Shown: piece by piece, positions 41,434-47,051 of the stretch
Position numbering within the stretch: the stretch's first letter is position 1
How the letters are laid out: every line of letters begins with the position of its first letter
DNA from: Bacillota bacterium
GTDB taxonomy: Bacteria; Bacillota; Clostridia; Lachnospirales; Lachnospiraceae
Length of the DNA: 47,051 bases
NCBI GenBank assembly: GCA_023387655.1
Contig: JAEWHR010000002.1
Span: forward strand, 1-47,051
Direction: 5' to 3'
The notes under the pieces: model-generated
Told to the model about the DNA's origin: nothing
Databases searched by the model: none
Seen by the model: the letters and a program-made list of their open reading frames with translations, nothing else
Position numbers and translations under genes: made by a program

Positions 41434-42510
41434 TTACCTTTTTAACTGCCGTTGTACTTTAAAAAACACTTCTAAAATATCTGGATCAAGACTACGATTC
41501 GCTTCAAGTTTCATACAGCGTAATGCTTCTTCGTGTGCACCTTCGCCTTCATTCGAATAATTCTTTAATAAATTATCGTACATATTCACAACAGCAACTA
41601 TACGAGCTGAAAGTGGTATTTCTAATTCTTTTAATCCCATTGGATATCCTGTCCCATCAAACCTCTCATGATGATACTTTGCAATATCAATTGCCATCTT
41701 TAAGAAGTCGTTATATTCACTTTGTGCATAAGCTTCACTTAAGTTCTTTGCACCAAGTTCTGCATGAGATTCCAGCACCTTTTCCTCTTCTGTAGTAAGT
41801 ATCCCCTTATTTTGTAAAATATTATCTGGTATAAATATTTTACCAATATCATGAAGTGGCGCAGCAAGTTCAATCGTATCAATATAATCTTGTGATATCT
41901 CATCTTCATATAACCCTGAAAATTGCAAACTCATTGCAAGTAGTCTACTGTTCTTACCTATATTCTCAATATGATTTTCTCTTCCTTTATCTCTTGCTTC
42001 ACACATTCTAGCCATCGCATAAATCAGATTTTTTTCTTCTGTTGCTATCTTTTCCATCTGTTCTTTCACTAGTTTTTGAAGCTTGTGATTATACATTTCT
42101 AACTCTTGCTGCATACGATGTATTTTTAGATGAGTACTAATTCGTAAGGATACTTCCTCATGCTCAAAAGGTTTACTAATAAAATCAACCGCACCAAGCT
42201 TAAATCCTCGTATTTTATCTTCGGTAGAATTTAGTGCTGATATAAAGATTATCGGAATATCCCTTGTTATTGCATCTTTTTTTAATCTTTCGCACCACTC
42301 AAATCCATCCATATCAGGCATAGAAATATCTAACAATATCAGCTGTGGTAGTGTTACCTCAATTGCCTGCATCGCTTGCTTTACACTAGTAACTGGACGT
42401 GCCACGTAACCAGACTTTCGTATCATTTCTGTTAATACAACAAGATTTGCAATCACATCATCCACTATAAGAATATTTGCTTCCTGTACTGCCTTCTCTT
42501 CAAATTCCAA
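41434..42510 (-). CDS. Response regulator with HD-GYP cyclic-di-GMP phosphodiesterase domain
   Basis: 358 residues: a receiver domain (~1-125) with the phosphorylatable Asp in LILLDISMPDMDG and the switch Lys in FISKPF, a coiled linker, then an HD-GYP domain (~165-345) with LAAPLHDIGKIFIPD and YHHERFDGTGYPMGLK. HD-GYP proteins hydrolyse c-di-GMP to pGpG or GMP. The TTG start at 42510 has GAGG 7 bases upstream; no in-frame ATG fits. It follows the histidine kinase gene by 39 bases, so the pair is a two-component system whose output is c-di-GMP breakdown. Confidence 0.92.
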   Translation of the reverse strand: MEFEEKAVQEANILIVDDVIANLVVLTEMIRKSGYVARPVTSVKQAMQAIEVTLPQLILLDISMPDMDGFEWCERLKKDAITRDIPIIFISALNSTEDKIRGFKLGAVDFISKPFEHEEVSLRISTHLKIHRMQQELEMYNHKLQKLVKEQMEKIATEEKNLIYAMARMCEARDKGRENHIENIGKNSRLLAMSLQFSGLYEDEISQDYIDTIELAAPLHDIGKIFIPDNILQNKGILTTEEEKVLESHAELGAKNLSEAYAQSEYNDFLKMAIDIAKYHHERFDGTGYPMGLKELEIPLSARIVAVVNMYDNLLKNYSNEGEGAHEEALRCMKLEANRSLDPDILEVFFKVQRQLKR

Positions 42511-42549
42511 ATCATCACCTCATATATTCTTCCCTTCACAATTGCAAAA

Positions 42550-44022
42550 TTACGACTGTAAGTAATCCTGCAATTCTTTCATTTGTTTCTGAGTTTTCTC
42601 ATAGTCTTCTTTTCTTACCGCAAGTTCTAGACGAAAGGCACTCTTTTTACCTTCCTTATCCGACTCCGGTATCATATTTTTAATTATACTAGCAAAATTC
42701 TCTGCCTTTTCCCAAGTCTCTAACTCCACACAGATAATCAACTTCTCTAAATATTCTGCTATTGCCCCCTTATCAAGTTTATATGGCTCTGGCAATCTTT
42801 GATTCTTCACACTCTGTTTATCTCTAGATACTACATTCCAAGTAGTGTTTTCCATAGTGAACTCATCATTCCCCTCAAGTTTAGGCTCCATCTCCATTCC
42901 ATAATCCTCTTTTACAACTTTAAATCGGATTGAAAATGAAAACGTACTCCCTCTTCCTATCTCACTACTTACATGAATGGTTCCACCCATTAACTCAACT
43001 AAACTTTTACTGATTGCAAGGCCAAGCCCTGTTCCTCCGTATCTTCTAGTTATGGAACCATCTACTTGAGAAAAACTTTGAAAGAGCTTATCCATATCCT
43101 CTTTCGAAATTCCAATTCCACTATCGATTACCATAAAAAACAGCTCTACATCATCTTCCTTTTGATCTGTATTTATTATCTCAATCACAATTTGTCCAAC
43201 AGAGGTAAATTTAATCGCATTGGAAATTAAATTACTAAGTATTTGCTCTAAGCGTAATTCGTCTCCAAGTATTTTATTCGGAATGTTATCCCCTATATTT
43301 ACTTGTAACTTTAACCCTTTCTCATTTAATTTTGGTAAATGATAAGAAAGTACATTTTTTAGAAATTTAGATATATCAATTACTTTATTTTCAAGCTGCA
43401 TCTTCCCTGCTTCAATTTTTGAGAAATCTAAGATTCCATTAATAATATTCGTCATATTATCACAACAACGCCTGATAATATTTACATTTTCCCTCTGACT
43501 TTGTGTTAGCTTTGTATCTAATAAAACATCTGCTAACCCTTTCATCCCATTTACAGGTGTTCTTAACTCATGGGTAATGTTGGCTAAAAATTCATTCTTT
43601 ACACCAGTTGCTTCTTTCAATTCTTCCTTGACATTCTTTTCTCTCTTCATAACAGCATTCAGCTCTGTCAAATTCTGAATGAAACAGACAATATCATTCT
43701 CTTTTACATTTCTATCTACGACTAATTTCATTCGCACTGGATAACAGGTTTGATTTTTTCGATAAGCAAATGTTTCAAAAATCGAATATTCCGTTGTTTC
43801 TTTTACATCCTCAACTTCAAAACGATTAATGGTTACATTTTTATTATGTACTCTTAAGGCTTTAGGAAATATATCCATGATATTTGCATGTTCTAACTCA
43901 TCAAAATAACCGGTCTCTTGCTTGGCGGCATCATTGGCATATAAAATCTGGCCCATCGGATTAAAAATAAAAATCCCCTCCGTACTATATTTAAAAACCA
44001 AATCATAAGGAATTTTGCTCAT
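42550..44022 (-). CDS. PAS-domain sensor histidine kinase
   Basis: A soluble kinase of 490 residues without membrane helices. The PAS domain (~1-125) begins YDLVFKYSTEGIFIFNPMGQ. HisKA has the phosphorylated His in NITHELRTPVNGMKGLADV. The ATPase domain has the N-box (LISNAIKFTS), G1 (DSGIGIS) and G2 (GGTGLGLAISKSLVELMGG). The last ~110 residues are an alpha-helical tail shaped like a phosphotransfer domain but without any His. AAGGGGG lies 6 bases before the ATG at 44022. Cotranscribed with the HD-GYP response regulator, its expected partner. Confidence 0.92.
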   Translation of the reverse strand: MSKIPYDLVFKYSTEGIFIFNPMGQILYANDAAKQETGYFDELEHANIMDIFPKALRVHNKNVTINRFEVEDVKETTEYSIFETFAYRKNQTCYPVRMKLVVDRNVKENDIVCFIQNLTELNAVMKREKNVKEELKEATGVKNEFLANITHELRTPVNGMKGLADVLLDTKLTQSQRENVNIIRRCCDNMTNIINGILDFSKIEAGKMQLENKVIDISKFLKNVLSYHLPKLNEKGLKLQVNIGDNIPNKILGDELRLEQILSNLISNAIKFTSVGQIVIEIINTDQKEDDVELFFMVIDSGIGISKEDMDKLFQSFSQVDGSITRRYGGTGLGLAISKSLVELMGGTIHVSSEIGRGSTFSFSIRFKVVKEDYGMEMEPKLEGNDEFTMENTTWNVVSRDKQSVKNQRLPEPYKLDKGAIAEYLEKLIICVELETWEKAENFASIIKNMIPESDKEGKKSAFRLELAVRKEDYEKTQKQMKELQDYLQS

Positions 44023-44111
44023 GATGCACCCCCTTGTCGTAATCTTAACCATATGATAATTCACCCAAAAAAGTTTGTCAATGTGATAGCCGTTAGTATA
44101 TCAAACTTTGG

Positions 44112-44147
44112 AAAATATGTTGACAATTTGCCATATTTTGTTATAAT
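44112..44147 (+). promoter_or_regulatory. Promoter and palindromic operator of the Xre gene
   Basis: TTGACA (44120-44125), a 16-base spacer and TATAAT (44142-44147) make a near-consensus vegetative promoter. AAAATATG (44112-44119) and CATATTTT (44132-44139) are perfect inverted halves flanking the -35 box, a typical repressor layout, probably for the Xre protein itself and perhaps also the divergent kinase gene. Confidence 0.75.
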
Positions 44148-44218
44148 TAATGAAGAATATGTATGCGCTACACGAAAGATTAAATGCAAGCGCTAAGAAA
44201 AGGACTTGGAGGTCAAAT

Positions 44219-44563
44219 ATGAATTTTAATATACGTTTAAAGCAATTGCGTCAAAAGCATAAGTTGACACAGAGTGAGCTTGCTGAAATTCTAGGCTTAA
44301 AGCCAACTGCTGTATCTAATTATGAATCACGTAGAAATGAGCCATCTTTTGAAAAACTAATCGCACTCTCTAGATATTTTGATGTATCATGTGATTATCT
44401 TCTTGGTATTTCAGATGCCTATCTTCCAGTAGGCGGTGAAGTACTAGATAAGGATATCGTAGATTTCTTTAATCTATATCAGCAGTTAGAAGCAAATAAC
44501 GCAGCAGAACTAAAAAATTTTGCGAACTACTTACTATATAAACAGGAATCCTCGAACGAATAA
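44219..44563 (+). CDS. Xre-family transcriptional regulator
   Basis: 114 residues. A Cro/C1-type helix-turn-helix occupies ~3-60 (NIRLKQLRQKHKLTQSELAE, KPTAVSNYESRRNEPSFEKL, FDVSCDYLLGISD), followed by a ~50-residue helical tail that may dimerise. GGAGG lies 6 bases before the ATG at 44219; the 23 open codons before it are leader. Divergent from the kinase/HD-GYP pair, with its own strong promoter and operator and a terminator downstream. Not part of a visible prophage. Confidence 0.92.
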   Translation: MNFNIRLKQLRQKHKLTQSELAEILGLKPTAVSNYESRRNEPSFEKLIALSRYFDVSCDYLLGISDAYLPVGGEVLDKDIVDFFNLYQQLEANNAAELKNFANYLLYKQESSNE

Positions 44564-44614
44564 GTTCGCATAGACAGTCTAAAGCCAAGAGTTCCAAAGT
44601 CCTGTAAAAATTCT

Positions 44615-44653
44615 AAGACCCTATCTAGTAAAAACTCGATTGGGTCTTTTTTT
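44615..44653 (+). terminator. Terminator of the Xre gene
   Basis: AAGACCC (44615-44621) pairs with GGGTCTT (44642-44648), with ATC/GAT inside, and is followed by a run of seven T. Confidence 0.88.
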
Positions 44654-44678
44654 CATATTATCTAGGAACTTTAAAAAG

Positions 44679-44800
44679 TGATGAATAACAAGTGAGTATC
44701 ATGAAAATCGATGGATAACAAGTGAATTCATATAAATTGATAAATCATAAGTGAGTCCCATAAAAACTGATGGGTACCTAACAAGTGAGTATCATAAAAA
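44679..44800. repeat. Four degenerate ~30-bp tandem repeats
   Basis: Units share TGATGGATAACAAGTGAGT-like wording followed by ATCATAAAAA. The AAGTGA core recurs at 44690, 44720, 44749 and 44783 (spacings 30, 29, 34). The array fills the space between two convergent genes beyond both terminators. The units are too degenerate and unspaced to be CRISPR. Confidence 0.75.
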
Positions 44801-44834
44801 ATGCAGGTAGTAAGAACGAATCTCACCACCTGCA
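44796..44834 (-). terminator. Terminator of the SEC-C gene
   Basis: TGCAGGT (44802-44808) and ACCTGCA (44828-44834) pair, with further matches toward the loop. TTTTTT follows on the minus strand, 15 bases after the stop codon. Confidence 0.85.
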
Positions 44835-44848
44835 AATTATATTTATCA

Positions 44849-45349
44849 TTATTTACCGCAGCAGAATTTATACTTTTTACCACTTCCGCAAGGACATGGC
44901 TCATTACGTCCGACTTTCTTTTCCTTCACGATTGTTCCGGATTTCTTTTGAGTAAGATATAACTCTTTTCTACGTGCATCAGACAATAAATTATCCCACT
45001 GTGGAAGAGTATATAACCAGTCTGCACTAGCTTCCACCATATTGTAGTAAAGCTTTTCTAAATCAAATCCTAAATTAACAACAGTATCTGCTTCCATAGT
45101 CTCAATTGGATTTGGCTCTTTTAAGCTTTCATTGATTCCATCTAAGAAACCAACCATAATTTGTAGTGTTGTATTATATTTATTCGCGAGCTCTTCTACA
45201 GTACCAGTTACTACTTCCTCTGGATTTGATAAAAGCTGCTCATAGATTCCCTTCTCAATTGTGAAATAATTTCCCCAGAAAACTTGTCCAGTTTTCTGAT
45301 CCATATCTTCTGCGTATGCAACGTCTCTCCAGTCAGTTAATAAGCTCAT
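44849..45349 (-). CDS. SEC-C motif protein of unknown function
   Basis: 166 residues. The last ~20 form the SEC-C zinc-binding motif (GRNEPCPCGSGKKYKFCCGK), also found at the end of SecA, where it binds SecB or ribosomes. The preceding ~140 residues (LTDWRDVAYAEDM.., YFTIEKGIYEQLL, TVEELANKYNTTLQ) are a helical region seen in small Clostridia proteins of unassigned role. The ATG at 45349 has AAAGG 9 bases upstream; an ATG three codons earlier abuts that site. Probably cytoplasmic, with possible ribosome association (inference). Monocistronic. Confidence 0.88.
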   Translation of the reverse strand: MSLLTDWRDVAYAEDMDQKTGQVFWGNYFTIEKGIYEQLLSNPEEVVTGTVEELANKYNTTLQIMVGFLDGINESLKEPNPIETMEADTVVNLGFDLEKLYYNMVEASADWLYTLPQWDNLLSDARRKELYLTQKKSGTIVKEKKVGRNEPCPCGSGKKYKFCCGK

Positions 45350-45392
45350 TGTATTCATCCTTTCAAAAATGTATGTTTTCTTATTTTTGTGT

Positions 45393-45411
45393 GTATAAAA
45401 AGATTTTATAC
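45393..45411 (-). promoter_or_regulatory. Palindrome in the SEC-C gene leader
   Basis: GTATAAAA-AGA-TTTTATAC is a perfect 8-bp inverted repeat ~45 bases before the SEC-C start. The TATAAA within it may be the -10 box, so it could be an operator. Confidence 0.45.
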
Positions 45412-45503
45412 GCTAATACTATAATTAGTCTAATGATATTTCTGGGAATCACGATATCTAACAGCCTATCGTAAAACTTCGAAGTACGATTAGATTAGCG
45501 TAT
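45408..45503. repeat. Structured intergenic segment with 10-bp terminal inverted repeats
   Basis: ATACGCTAAT (45408-45417) and ATTAGCGTAT (45494-45503) are perfect inverted copies. Between them ACGATA/TATCGT and TCGTA/TACGA offer inner stems. It could be a small folded RNA, a MITE-like remnant or a control region of the SEC-C gene. The rest of the 349-base gap is plain AT-rich DNA except for the hairpin at 45585. Confidence 0.4.
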
Positions 45504-45584
45504 GCTCTTTCAATAGTTGGATTCCCCCTCCAATGAAAAGCAACAATACAAAAGAAGAGTTAAATACTTATCCTCCCCTTTTTG

Positions 45585-45618
45585 ATTAAGCCTGTGGCAA
45601 CGGAGTCACAGGCTTAAT
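45585..45618. terminator. Perfect 12-bp hairpin, possible terminator
   Basis: ATTAAGCCTGTG (45585-45596) pairs exactly with CACAGGCTTAAT (45607-45618) around GCAACGGAGT. Only weak T-rich sequence follows on either strand, so it might end transcription or stabilise the 5' region of the small gene at 45699. Confidence 0.45.
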
Positions 45619-45698
45619 ATTCGTCAAAACCTAATTATAAAGGCTTTCCTTACGTTTGGCAAGTAGTAATTCTATTTAATTCAGAAAGAGGTATCCTT

Positions 45699-45854
45699 AT
45701 GTCCTATATTGCACCAAAAATGCAGGCTAAGTTTGAGACTCTGTCCATTGATTTAAAGAACCGCATCTTAGAACGTGACGTTACAATCAATAACACTCAA
45801 GATCTGATTCGTATCCTGGAGGAAATTGTAGAGGAGTCGGAAAATAACAATTAG
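45699..45854 (+). CDS. Small conserved-looking protein of 51 residues
   Basis: A short open frame from ATG (45699) to TAG. AGAGG lies 7 bases upstream, and a bidirectional terminator lies 18 bases after the stop, so it has the signals of a real gene. The protein starts MSYIAPKMQAKFETLSIDLK, continues with NRILERDVTINNTQ and ends in an acidic helix (RILEEIVEESENNN). It is probably soluble and helical. I recognise no family and assign no function. Confidence 0.75.
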   Translation: MSYIAPKMQAKFETLSIDLKNRILERDVTINNTQDLIRILEEIVEESENNN

Positions 45855-45872
45855 CTATTCTGCAAATTTTAA

Positions 45873-45925
45873 AAAATGAAATAATCCAAAGATGATATTA
45901 TACCATCAATGGATTATTTCATTTT
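45873..45925. terminator. Bidirectional terminator
   Basis: AAAATGAAATAATCC (45873-45887) pairs exactly with GGATTATTTCATTTT (45911-45925), with an inner GATG/CATC pair. It serves both the small gene and the convergent lectin gene. Confidence 0.9.
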
Positions 45926-45992
45926 ATTTGTACTCTACATTATATAATATATGTATTATAACTTATTCATTAATGCGACAATCGTAATAAGT

Positions 45993-47051
45993 CTACTTCT
46001 TAACATTCTTTACAGTTACGGTAGTTTTTAACGTTCTTGTTTCGTTACCCGTAATCACTTTAACAGTAATTGTTGCTTTTCCTGCCTTTTTTGCAGTTAA
46101 TTTACCACTCGAGTTTATCGTAACTATAGATTTGTCCGAACTTGTATAAGTAACCCGAGCATCATTAAAAAGATTCTTTATTGAAATTTTCTTTGAAGCC
46201 CCAGTCGTTAAGGAATAGCTCTTAGCGACGCTTATATCTTGTGGATTATCGGAAAGAAGAAGATATTCTCCCTCAGATTCATATGTATATTGAAAATACC
46301 CACTAGAGACCGTACTGCAGCCTATGGTTTTTACTCGGTTCTTTTCAATCTTAGCAAGGTATAACGTCTGATCATTATATATATTGCCTACATACAGTTT
46401 TGCCTCTAGCTTAGAATTCTCGTGATCCTTTACAATCGAAAAATAATCAACCACTATCATAGTTTCAGAATGAGTATCTTCGACTGTTTTCGTCAGTGCA
46501 ATTTCTGCATTAAGAAGTTGTTTGCTATCATAGATGGGTAGCACTTGGCTGTCATCCTTTGGATCTGAGATATTATCTTCCCATTCACAAATAAAACCAT
46601 GTAGATATGTTTGGTTATTTCCATGGTTCTCCGTATCATCCCATTTACCATTATCCGCAGTTTTATTTGTATAATAAATCTGCATACAAGGTCCGCTGTT
46701 GTTCGGTTCCTTTACATCCCAATTACTGTAGACAAAGGCTTCTCCTGTTATCAGTGACCACTTTTTATTTGTTTGTTTATATCCACCCATCCAGTATGCT
46801 TTTTTCGTGCCCCCAGGTAATACCTTGGATTCTACGAATTGCTGTTCTTCTTTAGAGGTAATTGTAAGTAAATGACCTCCCAAATACTCACAGTATGCCT
46901 TTGCATCAGACCATGTCATGCTAAGATCGTATCTTTTATAAGCACTGATTCCATTACGTTTTACATCCTTCGGTATAGATATGGTATCAGATTCAATTTC
47001 GCAGATAAATCCATGCATATTCAAGTTGTTGTTATTTGTGGTATCATCCCA
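45993..47051 (-). CDS. C-type-lectin / Big_2 surface protein, N-terminal part outside the window
   Basis: The frame is open to the last base, so this is the 3' part of a longer gene. The visible protein begins with the end of one C-type lectin-like domain (WDDTTNNNN then NMHGFICEIE). A complete second copy follows (YDLSMTWSDAKAYCEYLGGH, WMGGYKQTNKKW, SNWDVKEPNNSGPCMQIYY, KWDDTENHGNNQTYLHGFIC), ending with the conserved Cys. A linker and a beta-rich region lead to a C-terminal bacterial Ig-like domain (YTSSDKSIVTINSSGKLTAK, KAGKATITVKV). No LPXTG or membrane anchor is seen at the C terminus. It is presumably secreted and carbohydrate- or protein-binding (inference). Confidence 0.85.
   Translation of the reverse strand, partial: WDDTTNNNNLNMHGFICEIESDTISIPKDVKRNGISAYKRYDLSMTWSDAKAYCEYLGGHLLTITSKEEQQFVESKVLPGGTKKAYWMGGYKQTNKKWSLITGEAFVYSNWDVKEPNNSGPCMQIYYTNKTADNGKWDDTENHGNNQTYLHGFICEWEDNISDPKDDSQVLPIYDSKQLLNAEIALTKTVEDTHSETMIVVDYFSIVKDHENSKLEAKLYVGNIYNDQTLYLAKIEKNRVKTIGCSTVSSGYFQYTYESEGEYLLLSDNPQDISVAKSYSLTTGASKKISIKNLFNDARVTYTSSDKSIVTINSSGKLTAKKAGKATITVKVITGNETRTLKTTVTVKNVKK

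Noticed and set aside
44150..44563. Xre gene as part of a prophage or toxin-antitoxin pair
   Set aside because: No integrase, phage genes, attachment repeats or adjacent toxin-like frame are present.
44679..44800. CRISPR array
   Set aside because: Units are degenerate with no constant repeat and no spacers of regular size.

Overview
The window looks like chromosome of an anaerobic, spore-forming Clostridia, most likely a Lachnospiraceae / Lachnoclostridium-type organism. This is inferred from low GC, AGGAGG-type ribosome sites, an oxygen-independent class III ribonucleotide reductase, rubrerythrin, a SleC/Csp-type spore germination pair, a GH130 phosphorylase and the fabD-fabG-fabF-accB-fabZ-accC-accD-accA gene order. 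Species cannot be fixed from sequence reading alone. Most genes lie on the minus strand. Both ends cut features: a group II intron at the left and a C-type-lectin surface protein at the right.

Layout, left to right. 1-5070: the 5' end of a group II intron sits directly behind the carB terminator, followed by carB, carA and a palindrome-rich leader. 5071-8970: a SleC-like cortex-lytic protein, a membrane-anchored polysaccharide deacetylase and ilvE. 8970-16290: a diguanylate cyclase, nrdD (with a fused thioredoxin-like domain and upstream NrdR-type boxes), hflX and a TPR lipoprotein. 16437-22318: a probable heme/iron acquisition and anaerobic heme-breakdown locus. It holds a HemN-like radical SAM enzyme overlapping a flavodoxin, a FecB/C/D-type ABC importer and a divergent, cysteine-rich AraC regulator. 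22430-25460: a Csp-like subtilase and a GH130 phosphorylase. 25676-29851: an OpuC-type ABC importer with a PatB/MalY C-S lyase as last gene. 30190-30775: rubrerythrin behind a Fur/PerR-type palindrome. 31002-38573: an eight-gene malonyl-CoA/fatty-acid elongation operon. 38766-41351: an ECF sigma factor, a probable membrane anti-sigma partner and a DUF4015 protein. 41434-44563: a PAS histidine kinase with an HD-GYP response regulator, divergent from an Xre regulator. 44849-47051: a SEC-C protein, a 51-residue small protein and the lectin protein.

The observations most worth following up are these. (1) Four fab/acc genes (fabD, fabF, fabZ, accD) each start behind nearly the same leader: a small hairpin, then AGAATTGAGGTT, then ATG. 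accB and accC share a second related leader. (2) The importer / flavodoxin / radical-SAM locus resembles anaerobilin-type heme degradation loci and carries 32-34 bp tandem repeats in front of the flavodoxin gene. (3) The group II intron junction lies just after a rho-independent terminator, the site preference of class IIC introns. (4) NrdD is fused to a redoxin. (5) The sigma-factor promoter is wrapped in nested perfect palindromes. No tRNA, rRNA or CRISPR array was recognised.
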